The notes below the pieces were generated by a model. The model did not search any database and was not told where the DNA came from. It saw nothing but the letters and a program-made list of their open reading frames with translations. From assembly GCF_019802085.1 (NCBI RefSeq), contig NZ_JAHVHV010000001.1, forward strand, positions 744,001 through 808,000: a stretch of DNA of 64,000 bases, written 5' to 3'. This DNA is from Ferrimonas balearica (GTDB taxonomy: Bacteria > Pseudomonadota > Gammaproteobacteria > Enterobacterales > Shewanellaceae). The stretch's first letter is position 1. Every line of letters begins with the position of its first letter. Of the stretch, positions 1 to 10,917 are shown one piece after another. The position numbers were made by a program, and so were the translations under genes.

Positions 1-2
1 GT

Positions 3-2084
3 CACCGAGGAATATACCTTCACCAAAATGGCCAGACTCATCGGCTTTGGGACACCACACAGTCGCTTCCGGGTCGGACGATTCAGCCCCTCTCCATATG
101 GCCTTTGGCGGTTTCCGAGCAGGGAAAAGTGGCTATCGCAGTAAGCTCGCTTGGACGCTCATCGGATTGTCCGGACTGCAGTTACATTTCGCTGTTGATG
201 CTGAGCCCGGATGGCAATGGTGGTTGGGCCGCAGAGGTGCTGGTCGATACCAGTGAAAATGGTAACTTCTATGGCTATTGGTACAACTCAATGGCATTCG
301 ATGGTGAGGCCTTCCTCCTAGGACTGTGGGGCTACCGGGACCATGCTAATCGAACCGGTTATGAAAGCTCGCTTTTCCGATTTGATAATGGTCAATTTGA
401 GCGATTTCTCACCGGCCCATACCTGAGCTCCTCGACTGGCTGGAACTACCTCTCTCCCTATAATTTCTCAGTTAATAATGGTGATCTACTGCCTTACAGC
501 TCGCCCAATGTTATTGGTATTTTCGATGGACGGGTTCGCACCATTGCCAAACGGGGCGACACCCTGGATGGCGTAACGCCGGGTTGGTTGTATCTCTGGA
601 ATTACAACGGACTATCGATGCTGTCGGATGCAACCGTTGGCTTTAATGGGGGGCAGCAAACCCTCAGCGAGTACAACGGTTCTGACGATTACCAGTACAG
701 CTATGAGCGCTATGCGTTCTGGGCGTTACTGGACTCCGATCGAGACGAACTGGCCGACCGTGATGACAATTGCCCACTGAGGCCCAATCCGGCCCAGACC
801 GATGCCGATGGTGATGGCATTGGTGATTTGTGTGAAGACACAGACCTGGATGGTGTGGTCGACCCCGATGACAACTGCCCACTGTTGGCCAATGCCGGTC
901 AGGGCGATGGCGACAATGATGGCTTTGGTGATCTGTGCGACCTTTGTCCGCTGGTGGCCGATAACCAGGCCAATGGCGATGGCGATGCCTTCGGTGATGC
1001 CTGCGATCTGGATAACGACAACGACGGCATCGACGATGTGGTGGATAACTGCCCAGTGGTGCCCAATGTCGACCAACTGGACTTGGATGCCGATGCATTG
1101 GGCGATCTTTGCGACACCGACACCGACATCGATGGCGATGGCATTGCCAATGCCCTGGACGGCTACTTTGATGGCGCCAACTTTGTCGATGAAAGTGCGC
1201 AGGCATCGCTGAGTTTCACTGACCAACATATCGGTGGCAGCACCTTTGGCGAATTGCTGGCCAATAACACCAAGATCGGCTGGGACATTCAGGACGACAC
1301 GAGCGGTGGTGTGATCATCCAAACCGTCTCCACCGGCAAACTCAAAGCCTGTGGCGATAGAAAGCCCGTAACCTGGCTCAGCGGAACCATTGGTCCATTG
1401 ACCTGCAGTTCACTGGTGATCCGCCCCTGGAGTGGTCAGGTGGAGGTGGCGATGGATGACACCGAAGAGTTCACGGTGAGCGTCTCCGGTGGGGCCGAGC
1501 TGAAGATCGTGGACAACCTGGCCGGTGAAGTGGCACTGCTGGTGCCCCCGGACAGCGCGACACCCGTGTTGGCCTCCGTCGGTGAAGCGCTCAACCTGGA
1601 GCTCAGCAGTGATACTGCGGTGGTCGTAGAGGAGCAGGATGCGCAATTCGAGATCACCAATACGGCAAGCAGCACAGGTACAGTGACCGCGACCATCGGC
1701 GATGAAGTGGTCATCTACGCCCCTGGTGACGAAGGCTATCCGATAGTCATCGACATCAAGCCCGAGAGCGCGGATAACACCATCAACTTGGGCTCCAATG
1801 GCGTGGTGCCGGTTGGGATCTTCAGCAGCCCGGATTTCGATGCGACCGAGATTGACCCGCTCAGCGTCACTTTGGCCAACGCCGGCGTACGCCTTAAGGG
1901 GAAAGGGACACCACAATTCTCCCTGACCGATCTTAATGGCGATGGATTGCTGGATATCGAGGTTAAGGTGGAAACCAGTGCCCTTGAACTGACTGCGCAA
2001 AGCCAAATCGCTGCCTTGACGGCTAACACCTTTAGCGGATTGGCCTTGAGAGGGCAGGATGAGGTGCTGATCATCAAGGAGTGA
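3..2084 (+). CDS. Secreted thrombospondin type 3 repeat protein (5' end outside window)
   Basis: The frame is open from the first bases of the window, so the start and any signal peptide lie upstream; a TTG at 105 is only an internal candidate. The N-terminal visible part looks like a beta-propeller-type exported domain. Bases about 730-1165 encode four to five Asp-rich calcium-binding thrombospondin type 3 repeats with DNCP and GDLC motifs. A middle part (about 1220-1460) resembles the choice-of-anchor domains of surface proteins, and the last about 115 residues (from VIDIKPES) match a C-terminal module common in bacterial TSP3 proteins. Likely a cell-surface or secreted Ca2+-dependent protein of unknown ligand. 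It ends 18 bp before a clear terminator. Family assignment is firm; role unknown. Confidence 0.8.
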   Translation, partial: HRGIYLHQNGQTHRLWDTTQSLPGRTIQPLSIWPLAVSEQGKVAIAVSSLGRSSDCPDCSYISLLMLSPDGNGGWAAEVLVDTSENGNFYGYWYNSMAFDGEAFLLGLWGYRDHANRTGYESSLFRFDNGQFERFLTGPYLSSSTGWNYLSPYNFSVNNGDLLPYSSPNVIGIFDGRVRTIAKRGDTLDGVTPGWLYLWNYNGLSMLSDATVGFNGGQQTLSEYNGSDDYQYSYERYAFWALLDSDRDELADRDDNCPLRPNPAQTDADGDGIGDLCEDTDLDGVVDPDDNCPLLANAGQGDGDNDGFGDLCDLCPLVADNQANGDGDAFGDACDLDNDNDGIDDVVDNCPVVPNVDQLDLDADALGDLCDTDTDIDGDGIANALDGYFDGANFVDESAQASLSFTDQHIGGSTFGELLANNTKIGWDIQDDTSGGVIIQTVSTGKLKACGDRKPVTWLSGTIGPLTCSSLVIRPWSGQVEVAMDDTEEFTVSVSGGAELKIVDNLAGEVALLVPPDSATPVLASVGEALNLELSSDTAVVVEEQDAQFEITNTASSTGTVTATIGDEVVIYAPGDEGYPIVIDIKPESADNTINLGSNGVVPVGIFSSPDFDATEIDPLSVTLANAGVRLKGKGTPQFSLTDLNGDGLLDIEVKVETSALELTAQSQIAALTANTFSGLALRGQDEVLIIKE

Positions 2085-2101
2085 TGGCAATAGATAGCAA
2101 A

Positions 2102-2131
2102 CAGCCTGACGGGAGTCAGGCTGTTTTTCTT
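2102..2131 (+). terminator. Rho-independent terminator after the TSP3 gene
   Basis: Perfect 9-bp stem (CAGCCTGAC / GTCAGGCTG) with a GGGA loop followed by TTTTTCTT. It lies just after the stop codon at 2084 and just before the convergent gene ending at 2140. Confidence 0.9.
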
Positions 2132-2139
2132 GGGGCGGG

Positions 2140-2997
2140 TTACGGCTTTTGTGCCAGTGCCTGGTCGATGTCCTCGGCGCTGTGGCGTTCGGCCACCTGC
2201 TCGTAGGGTTCGCCCCAGGCGCGGTTGACGATGCGGCCGCGCTCGACGGCCGGGCGGGCGTCGATGGCCTTGGCCCAGCGCTGCAGGTTGGGGTAGCTGG
2301 TGACATCCAGAAACTCCGCCGCGTCGTACTGACGACCCAAAGCCAGGTTGCCGTACCAGGGCCAGATCGCCATGTCGGCGATGCTGTACTGGTCACCGGC
2401 GATGAACGGGTGTTTGGCCAGTTGCTTGTCCAGCACGTCCATTTGGCGTTTCACCTCCATAGTGAAGCGGTTGATGGGGTACTCGAACTTCTCCGGCGCG
2501 TAGGCGTAGAAATGGCCGAAGCCGCCGCCCAGGTAGGGGGCGGAGCCGTGCAGCCAGAACAGCCAGTTCATCACTGTCGCGCGCTCGGGCTGAGTCTCGG
2601 GCAGGAAGTGGCCGAACTTCTCCGCCAGGTACACTAGGATGGCGCCGGACTCGAACACCGACACCGGCTGCTCACCGGAGCGGTCCACCAGGGCGGGGAT
2701 CTTGGAGTTGGGGTTCACCTCGACAAAGCCGGAGCCGAACTGGTCCCCCTCGCCGATGCGGATAAGGTGGGCGTCGTACTCCGCCTCGGCGACCCCCAAA
2801 ACCAGCAGCTCTTCCAGCAGGATGGTCACCTTCTGGCCGTTGGGGGTGCCCATGGAGTAAAGCTGCAGCGGGTGCTGGCCTACCGGCAGGGCTTTATCGT
2901 GGGTGGCGCCGGACACCGGGCGGTTGATCTTGGCCCAGGTGCCGCCACTCTCGGCGTCGTGGGTCCATACCTTGGGCGGTTCGTAGGTGTTTTCCAT
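2140..2997 (-). CDS. yghU: Glutathione S-transferase, YghU type (disulfide-bond reductase-like)
   Basis: A 285-residue protein close in length to E. coli YghU (288). The thioredoxin-fold N-terminal half carries the TPNGQK motif that replaces the usual catalytic Ser/Tyr/Cys in the Ure2p/YghU group, then NPNSKIPAL and ESGAILVYLAE of the glutathione site; the C-terminal half is the all-helical GST domain. Known members bind two glutathiones and have disulfide-bond reductase and peroxidase activity. The start at 2997 (MENTYEPP) is chosen because AAAGGA precedes it; the longer open frame upstream has no ribosome site. It lies next to an AhpD-like gene and katG, consistent with thiol/peroxide defence. 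Confidence 0.88.
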   Translation of the reverse strand: MENTYEPPKVWTHDAESGGTWAKINRPVSGATHDKALPVGQHPLQLYSMGTPNGQKVTILLEELLVLGVAEAEYDAHLIRIGEGDQFGSGFVEVNPNSKIPALVDRSGEQPVSVFESGAILVYLAEKFGHFLPETQPERATVMNWLFWLHGSAPYLGGGFGHFYAYAPEKFEYPINRFTMEVKRQMDVLDKQLAKHPFIAGDQYSIADMAIWPWYGNLALGRQYDAAEFLDVTSYPNLQRWAKAIDARPAVERGRIVNRAWGEPYEQVAERHSAEDIDQALAQKP

Positions 2998-3177
2998 TTT
3001 CCATCCTTTCTGGCCGCGCCCTCCCGGGTGGGAGCGGCGCAGCGAAGCAAAACTGAGGCGCAGGGCGCGGGCCCTATCATCCAATTTTCCCGACGCTTTG
3101 GCGAGTGCTGACTGATGACAGGCCAAAGGCCCACCATTGGGCGGGCCTCATTGATACTGCGGTTCGGGTCGGACGGA

Positions 3178-3729
3178 TCAGGCGCCCTGCCAGGCGAAAC
3201 GCTGGTAAACCTTGTCCACCGGGGTTTCGGCCAGATGATTGACGTAGTTGCTGATCACCTTCTGGGACAGGCCCAGAACAATCTCCAGCATCTGTCGCTG
3301 GGTGAAACCGGCATCAAAGAAGCGCTGCTGCTCGGCGCCGGTCAGCCGGCCACGGCTGCGCACCATTTGCAAGGTGGTCTCGTGCAGCACCTGCAGCTTA
3401 TCGCTGGGCATGGGCTGGCCATTGCGCAGGGCCTCGGTCAGCGCCGGGTTCACTTTCATGCTGTGGGCTATGCCAGTGTGGGCGGGTACGCAGTAGGTGC
3501 ACTCGTGCTCGACGTTGATGGTCTGCCACACCACGGTGAGCTCCTCGGCGTTGAAGGAGGACTGGCTGAACAACTGGTGCAGTTGCAGGTAGCCGTCCAG
3601 GATCCCGGGGGCCTCGGCCAGCACGCCCAGCAGGTTGGGCACCATGCCAAACTGCTTGTTGACCTGCTCCAGGGTGGCTCGGCTGCCGGCGGGCACGGTG
3701 TCCAGGTTATGGATGGTGAATTGGCTCAT
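3178..3729 (-). CDS. Carboxymuconolactone decarboxylase (AhpD-like) family protein, copy 1
   Basis: A 183-residue all-helical protein with the AhpD core: Cys77-Thr-Tyr-Cys80 and His84 (ECTYCVPAHT). In AhpD-type proteins this CxxC/His set acts in thiol peroxidase or alkyl-hydroperoxide chemistry. GAGGAG precedes the ATG at 3729. A close relative lies at 62422-62961 with Cys and His at the same residue numbers, so the two are paralogues at opposite ends of the window. Likely cytoplasmic; electron donor and substrate are not evident. It sits between yghU and katG, all on the minus strand but with separate spacing. Confidence 0.82.
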   Translation of the reverse strand: MSQFTIHNLDTVPAGSRATLEQVNKQFGMVPNLLGVLAEAPGILDGYLQLHQLFSQSSFNAEELTVVWQTINVEHECTYCVPAHTGIAHSMKVNPALTEALRNGQPMPSDKLQVLHETTLQMVRSRGRLTGAEQQRFFDAGFTQRQMLEIVLGLSQKVISNYVNHLAETPVDKVYQRFAWQGA

Positions 3730-3916
3730 GATGTTGCTCCTCGATGGGGTGAAACGGGATGACCGGGGCAGGGCACCAGCGACTCTGCTACGGGCTGAGA
3801 TACTGCCCCGACCAATCGATGAGCACAGAATACGGGCAGAGTTGGCATTCAAAAACAGCCAACATTGGAAGTTAAACGTGCATATTTGTATGGATGAGTT
3901 CGAAAAGAGCAACGCA

Positions 3917-3944
3917 AAAGCGCCCCGGTTAACCGGGGCGCTTT
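3917..3944 (-). terminator. Terminator of katG (perfect palindrome)
   Basis: AAAGCGCCCCGGTT and its exact reverse complement AACCGGGGCGCTTT form a 28-bp palindrome just downstream of the katG stop (3962). Read on the minus strand the stem runs into CTTTTGC, a short U tract. Confidence 0.8.
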
Positions 3945-3961
3945 GAGGTCGGGATGACCGC

Positions 3962-6322
<2,361 letters not shown>

Positions 6323-6342
6323 TTAGGGGCGGGGAATGGATC

Positions 6343-6371
6343 GCCCGGCGCCGCCTGATCCGGCGCCGGGC
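6343..6371 (-). terminator. Strong GC hairpin after yqhD
   Basis: GCCCGGCGCCG and CGGCGCCGGGC form a perfect 11-bp stem with a 7-base loop, 8 bp past the yqhD stop. There is no U tract on the minus strand, so it may be a processing or Rho-assisted site rather than a classical terminator. Confidence 0.45.
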
Positions 6372-6378
6372 AGCGCGA

Positions 6379-7521
6379 TTATTCGGCGCGACGGATGATG
6401 GCGTCCACCACCTGGCTGTCTACGTTGCGCTGGTCCCCCAGGCGGTTGAGGCCGTGCTCTTCCATGGCGGTGACCAGGTGAAGCTGCACGTCGGTGCGGT
6501 CCAGCTGGTAGTCGTGCAAGCGGGTGCCGACGCCGACGCTGCGGTAGAGGTTTTCCATGATGTCGATGGTGCGGTGGGCGATGTTGTCCCCCTCCAGGCC
6601 AAAGACGTTGCGGCCCATCTGGGTCAGCTTGGGTTCCTTCTGGGCAAACTGCTCCCGCAGCAGGGCCGGCTGCACCAGTGCCAGGCTCTGGGCGTGGTCC
6701 AGGCCGTAGAGGGCGGTGAACTCGTGGCCGATGGCGTGGGTGGCCCAGTCGTGGGGCACCCCGAGGCCAATCAGGCCATTGAGTGCCTGGTTGGCGGCCC
6801 ACATCAAATTCTCCTGCCACTCGGGGCTGCGACGCTGGTCGAACTGGCCCGCCAGGGTCACCAGGGTGCGCAGCAGGGATTCCGCGTACCCCTCCTGCAC
6901 CATGGCGCCGGTGGGGATGGTCAGGTACTGCTCGCAAACGTGGACAAAGGCGTCCACCAGGCCGTTGCCCAGCTGGCGGTCCGGCAGGCTGGCCATGGCG
7001 TCCGGGTCCAGCACGGCGAAGCGGGGGTAGACCGCCGGGGAGAGGAAGGAGCGCTTCTCGGCGGTGGCGGTGCGGGTCACCACTGCGGCGGGGTTGGACT
7101 CGGAGCCGGTGGCCGGCAGGGTGAGGATCGCCCCCAGGGGCAGGGCCTGGGTGACCTTGTGCTTGCCCGCCAGGATGTCCCAGCCGTAGCCGTCGTAGAG
7201 GGCCGCCGAGGCCACGTACTTGGCGCCGTCGATGACCGAACCGCCGCCCACTCCCAGCAGGAAGTCAAAACCCTCGGCCTTCACCTTGGCCACGGCCCGG
7301 TCGAGGGTTTCCACCGCCGGGTTGGGCTCGATGCCGGAGAACTCGTCCCACTGGTGATCCTTCAGTGCCGCCACCACCTGGTCATACACCCCGTTGCCCT
7401 TGATGGAGCCGCCGCCGTACAGCACCAGCACCTTAGCGTCGCGGGGCACCAGCTGGGCGATGCTGGCGATCTGGCCTCGGCCGAACTGGACTTGGGTGGG
7501 GTTATGAAAAGAAAACTGCAT
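6379..7521 (-). CDS. yqhD: NADPH-dependent iron-type alcohol/aldehyde dehydrogenase YqhD
   Basis: A 380-residue group III metal-dependent alcohol dehydrogenase aligning along its length with E. coli YqhD (387). Recognisable blocks are YGGGSIKGNGV (NADP binding), GVGGGSVIDGAKY, LPATGSESNPAAV, the metal-ligand segment VDAFVHV and the ligand histidines in VPHDWATHAIGHE and GLDHAQSL. YqhD reduces toxic short-chain aldehydes such as acrolein, malondialdehyde, methylglyoxal and butyraldehyde with NADPH and is linked to oxidative stress, which fits the adjacent katG, AhpD-like and GST genes. Cytoplasmic. It appears monocistronic. Confidence 0.92.
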   Translation of the reverse strand: MQFSFHNPTQVQFGRGQIASIAQLVPRDAKVLVLYGGGSIKGNGVYDQVVAALKDHQWDEFSGIEPNPAVETLDRAVAKVKAEGFDFLLGVGGGSVIDGAKYVASAALYDGYGWDILAGKHKVTQALPLGAILTLPATGSESNPAAVVTRTATAEKRSFLSPAVYPRFAVLDPDAMASLPDRQLGNGLVDAFVHVCEQYLTIPTGAMVQEGYAESLLRTLVTLAGQFDQRRSPEWQENLMWAANQALNGLIGLGVPHDWATHAIGHEFTALYGLDHAQSLALVQPALLREQFAQKEPKLTQMGRNVFGLEGDNIAHRTIDIMENLYRSVGVGTRLHDYQLDRTDVQLHLVTAMEEHGLNRLGDQRNVDSQVVDAIIRRAE

Positions 7522-7631
7522 GGGGCACTCCGGTTGCTGCGGGCACAGGCCCGACCACTGATTAGGAGTCGATTGTGCCTTGGCTTGAGGGCGCTTTCCA
7601 GCCCCGGGGTCACAGTGTGCCCAGGGCCACG

Positions 7632-7666
7632 CCCGCCGTCTTATTAGGGTAATCCGAGACGGCGGG
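7632..7666 (-). terminator. Inverted repeat between the Mpo1-like gene and yqhD
   Basis: CCCGCCGTCT and AGACGGCGGG form a perfect 10-bp stem around a 15-base loop, 15 bp after the stop of the 7681-8160 gene. No U tract follows; a weak terminator or a leader hairpin for yqhD are both possible. Confidence 0.4.
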
Positions 7667-7680
7667 GTGTGCCGGGAAGG

Positions 7681-8160
7681 TTAGGCCTGGGGGGCGGGGC
7701 GGTAGGGGATCCCCAGCTTGCGGTAGATGAAGCTGAGCAGCCACACCGGGCCGATCAGCAGAAACTGCACGTCCTCGAAGAAGCTGGGTTTCTTGCCCTC
7801 AATCTTGTGGCCGATGAACTGGAAGATCCAGGCCACCACGAACAGCGTCAGGGCGCTTTGCCACAGGGGCAGGGCCAGGTTGGCCTGGTGCCAGAGGATG
7901 ATGGCCACCATCACCGCGGTGACGCCCACCATGCCGATGGCGAGGTTGCGTGAGAGGCGGAAGTAGAACAGCAGGCTGATCACGATGAGCACCGCCGCCA
8001 GGTTCAGGTAGGGTTGGCCGGGCAGGTGCACCTCCCACAACAGGGCCAGCACCGTCCACATGATCACCGGCACGCAGATCCAGTGAATGGTCTTGTTGAT
8101 GGGGTTTTGATGGCTGACACCGTAGGCGTTGAGCCACTGCTGGATGTTCTTATCGAGCAT
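7681..8160 (-). CDS. Mpo1-like (DUF962) membrane protein
   Basis: A 159-residue protein with four to five hydrophobic segments. It carries both family signatures: SHQNPINKTIHWICVP near the N-terminus (HxxxNxxxHxxxxP) and GHKIEGKKPSFFED near residue 120 (GHxxxExxxP). Yeast Mpo1, the characterised member, is an Fe2+-dependent dioxygenase that shortens 2-hydroxy fatty acids by alpha-oxidation; the histidines are the likely iron ligands. The bacterial substrate is inferred to be a lipid. It is transcribed divergently from the LysR gene at 8262, with a CRP-type site between, so LysR and CRP are candidate regulators. Confidence 0.8.
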   Translation of the reverse strand: MLDKNIQQWLNAYGVSHQNPINKTIHWICVPVIMWTVLALLWEVHLPGQPYLNLAAVLIVISLLFYFRLSRNLAIGMVGVTAVMVAIILWHQANLALPLWQSALTLFVVAWIFQFIGHKIEGKKPSFFEDVQFLLIGPVWLLSFIYRKLGIPYRPAPQA

Positions 8161-8194
8161 GAGGTTCTCCGTTTCAGCGCGCGGTCCGCGGCAA

Positions 8195-8210
8195 TGTGAC
8201 TTGGATCACA
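8195..8210. promoter_or_regulatory. CRP (cAMP receptor protein) binding site
   Basis: TGTGACTTGGATCACA matches the TGTGA-N6-TCACA consensus at all ten key positions. It lies in the 101-bp divergent region between the Mpo1-like gene (start 8160) and the LysR gene (start 8262), a position suited to controlling either. Confidence 0.75.
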
Positions 8211-8261
8211 CCCTAATCCCCTTTAACCTAATAATCCAATGACTATCTTTCAGAGATTTTG

Positions 8262-9197
8262 ATGATGAATATTCATCAAAGTGCGGCGCCGGCGGAGCGC
8301 ATCGACCTCAACCTGTTCCGGGTGTTCGTGGCGGTGGCGGAAACCGGCTCCACCTCCGCCGCGGCTCGGCAGCTGCACCTGACTCAATCGGCGGTCTCCC
8401 ACGCCCTGGGCCGGCTGCGCAGCCAGTTGGGGGACCCATTGTTCGTCAAGCAGGGGCGCAACCTGGTGTTGACCCCCCACGGGCGGGCCATGATGCCCCG
8501 GGTCCAGCAGGCGCTGTCGGTGTTGGGTCAGTGCCGGGTGCAGCCGGGGCCCTTTGACCCGACCACCGCCGGGCTGGAGTTTCACCTGGGGTTTCGCGAC
8601 ATCCTTGAGGCGATGCTGCTGCCGCCGCTGATGGCCCACCTGGACACCCTGGGGGCCGGGCTGCGCTTCACCAGTGCCCGGGTGCGAGGCAGCGAACTGG
8701 AGGAGCGGCTCAAATCCGGCGAACTGGATCTGGTGGTGGACATGGAGCTGCCGGTGGGGGAGGCGATCTCCAGCACCGCGTTTCGCGCCGAGCCCCTGGT
8801 GGTGCTGGTGGGGCCCGCCCACCCGGCCTTTGAGAACGGCACCCTGGATGAGGCGCAGTACGTGGCCTCCGAGCACGTGCTGGTGACCCTGGAGCCCCGG
8901 GAGCGGGCCTTTGTCGATCAGCGGATGCTGGGGGTGGGCCGTCGGCGGGAGGTGCGCCTGCATTGCCACACCTACTTTGCCGCCGCCTCCGTGGTGGCCG
9001 ACACCCAACTGCTGCTCACCATGCCCGCCACCTACGCCGGGCGCCTGGCCGAGCTGCTGGGCCTGCATCTGCTGCCGCTGCCCTTTGAGTGCGAGCCGTT
9101 GCCGGTGCGCCTCTACTGGCGACGGGCGAATTCCGAGGAGCCCTCCATCCGCTGGCTGATCGACACCGTAAGCGGCTTGGGGCGGGCGCTGGGATAA
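8262..9197 (+). CDS. LysR-family transcriptional regulator
   Basis: About 311 residues. The N-terminal winged helix-turn-helix (residues about 14-72) is typical: DLNLFRVFVAVAETGSTSAA, then LHLTQSAVSHALGRLRSQLGD. The periplasmic-binding-like effector domain follows. Two adjacent ATGs (8262 and 8265) can start the protein; a TTG just upstream is unlikely. It is divergent from the Mpo1-like gene, the classic arrangement for a LysR regulator and its target, so that gene is the likely target. The effector is unknown. Confidence 0.85.
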   Translation: MMNIHQSAAPAERIDLNLFRVFVAVAETGSTSAAARQLHLTQSAVSHALGRLRSQLGDPLFVKQGRNLVLTPHGRAMMPRVQQALSVLGQCRVQPGPFDPTTAGLEFHLGFRDILEAMLLPPLMAHLDTLGAGLRFTSARVRGSELEERLKSGELDLVVDMELPVGEAISSTAFRAEPLVVLVGPAHPAFENGTLDEAQYVASEHVLVTLEPRERAFVDQRMLGVGRRREVRLHCHTYFAAASVVADTQLLLTMPATYAGRLAELLGLHLLPLPFECEPLPVRLYWRRANSEEPSIRWLIDTVSGLGRALG

Positions 9198-9210
9198 CAA
9201 CGACGGGCAT

Positions 9211-9237
9211 AAAAAAAGCCGGCCACGAGGGCCGGCT
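9211..9237 (-). terminator. Terminator of the outer-membrane barrel gene
   Basis: AGCCGGCC / GGCCGGCT 8-bp stem with a 5-base loop. On the minus strand it is followed by seven T residues (seven A on the plus strand at 9211-9217). It lies just past the stop of the 9261-10448 gene. Confidence 0.85.
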
Positions 9238-9260
9238 CAATCGGGATCCGAAAGGTCAGA

Positions 9261-10448
9261 TCACAGGGAGGCGCTGAACCACACCCAGAACTTGTCGGTG
9301 TCGTCCTTGATGTCGCCGGCGCTGTAGGCGGCGTATTTCACCCCGGCGCTGTAGTGCTTGGCGAAGGCGTGGGTGTAGCTGAGGTTCCACTCGTCGCCCA
9401 GGTCATCCACGGTGGCGCTGGCCTGGTCCGCTTCATAGTCGTGGTACACCAGGGCCCACTTGCCGCCGAGCAGGCCGCCGCCGATGGAGGCGTAGAGATC
9501 CACCAGGCCCTCTTGCGGGGTGGAGAGGAACTGGTCGGCCCAACCGTTGAACTTGTGCAGGGTGGCCAGCGGGGTGCTGAAGCCGTACTGGCCGTCGTCG
9601 GAGCCCAGCACTTCGTAGCCCAGCTTGGCGGTAAAGCCGGAGACGCCCACGCCCCCCTCCACCAGGTAGTAGTCGGCATCGAAGCTCACCCCGGCAGTAT
9701 CGGACTCCTGGGTGGCGTACTCGGCGGCGTAGAGCAGTTTGATGGCGTCCAGCTCGGTGCTGCCGGCAAAGCGCAGGCCGTAGGTGTCCAGGCCGTTGTC
9801 GATGTTGTTGTCCACCTCCAGCAGGTAGCCGTAGCCGGACAGGGCGCCGAAGCCGGTGTCGAAGCGGGCGTTGATCAGGTGGTCTTTGGAGTCCACGTCC
9901 CGCTCTTCGGCCAGGATGCGGTTGCGCTGATCGATGTAGCCGTAGAACAGCTTGAGGTTGTCCAGCGGCGCGTAGGCCAGGGTCACGCCGTCGAAGGTCT
10001 GGCGGTCCTGACGCCAGCCCACGTGGCCGACGAAACGGTGGTTATCCAGGGTGATCACCTGGCGGCCCAGCTTGCCGGTGAAGCCGCCGCGCTGGTATTG
10101 CAGCAGGAACTGGTCCAGCTCGGTGGTCTCGGGATCGGCGATGGTGGAGTACTCGGGCTTGGAGTTCAGACCGTTGTTGTAATCGTCGATGCCGGCGACC
10201 ACGCGGGAGTCCTCGAACTCCACCAGGGCGGAGAGGCCGTGGTAATCGGCGGTGGCGTAGGTGAGGCGGGTGCGCAGGGTGAGGGCGTCGGCGTCTTTCA
10301 GGGCGTTGTCCTGGCTGACGTTCTCGTAGCGCAGGCGCATATCCAGTTTGGCGGTGCCGCCGGTCAGGGCGTCGGTCAGGGTGTCGGCACCCAGGGCGGG
10401 AAAGGCGGCCATCAGGGCCAGGGAAACCAGGCTGAGCTTCTTCATCAT
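9261..10448 (-). CDS. Outer-membrane beta-barrel porin, alginate-export-domain type
   Basis: A 395-residue exported protein: signal peptide of about 20 residues (MMKKLSLV...PALGA|DT) and then a barrel rich in alternating aromatic/polar strands with many Asp turns. The segment RLRYENVSQDNALKDADALTLRTRLTY is cut here to its key features: an RxRYE start and a TLRTRLTY strand, as seen in the alginate_exp family. The blocks GRQVITLDNHRF and WRQDRQTFDG are also typical. AAGGA precedes the double ATG at 10448. The family forms outer-membrane channels; the substrate cannot be told. An 8-bp inverted repeat lies in its leader. It ends in a Trp-Phe-Ser-Ala-Ser-Leu strand rather than a terminal Phe. Confidence 0.75.
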   Translation of the reverse strand: MMKKLSLVSLALMAAFPALGADTLTDALTGGTAKLDMRLRYENVSQDNALKDADALTLRTRLTYATADYHGLSALVEFEDSRVVAGIDDYNNGLNSKPEYSTIADPETTELDQFLLQYQRGGFTGKLGRQVITLDNHRFVGHVGWRQDRQTFDGVTLAYAPLDNLKLFYGYIDQRNRILAEERDVDSKDHLINARFDTGFGALSGYGYLLEVDNNIDNGLDTYGLRFAGSTELDAIKLLYAAEYATQESDTAGVSFDADYYLVEGGVGVSGFTAKLGYEVLGSDDGQYGFSTPLATLHKFNGWADQFLSTPQEGLVDLYASIGGGLLGGKWALVYHDYEADQASATVDDLGDEWNLSYTHAFAKHYSAGVKYAAYSAGDIKDDTDKFWVWFSASL

Positions 10449-10917
10449 CGAATCCTTCGAGCGGAACAAAGAGAGTGTCTGCCATGGACGGTGCCCGGGT
10501 TTCACCGTCCTTGGCGGAGCCGCTCACTCCAACCTTTATCAAGGGCAGGTAATGAGCATGTGAGATGCATGTTACTGAGCCAAAAGTAAATGGACAGTTA
10601 AAAAAGTTGGATTCTTGATCCTGGTCAGTTTCGGACCGGTTACTGGGATCTCGCTCTCAAAACGGCGCCGCTTGGCTTGCCAGTGGAAGGCGCTCTGCCC
10701 AGGGAGGAGGGACCAAAGTAGCGGTTTTGTTGTGTCCGTGAGCGCGGTTTGTGATCGCCGTATCGGAGGTGGATGGGTTCCTTGGGGCATGATGAGGGGG
10801 CCCCGGCAGTCCATCGGGGCAAGTCCAAATGATGGCCCGGCCCCAAGATGCTGGGCAGCCCGGCGAAGCCGTCTACACTTCGCCGGTCGCAAACCAAGAG
10901 CGGAGTAACGCCTGACC
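10449..10917. other. Gene-free stretch between the porin gene and adhE
   Basis: About 470 bp hold the divergent control regions of the porin gene and adhE. Besides the leader inverted repeat at 10486-10510 I see no well-formed -10/-35 pair, no small gene with a ribosome site and no clear operator. The short frames here lack coding character. Confidence 0.4.
10486..10510 (-). repeat. Inverted repeat in the leader of the porin gene
   Basis: GGACGGTG and CACCGTCC form a perfect 8-bp stem with a 9-base loop, 38 bp upstream of the porin start at 10448. It could be a 5'-UTR hairpin or an operator. Confidence 0.4.

Noticed and set aside
730-1165. Short periodic DNA repeats resembling a tandem or CRISPR-like array
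   Set aside because: They are coding thrombospondin type 3 repeats; period and sequence vary and there are no spacers.
10615-10628. TTGATCCTGGTCAG as an FNR site for adhE
   Set aside because: Only one good half-site and about 300 bp from the adhE start.
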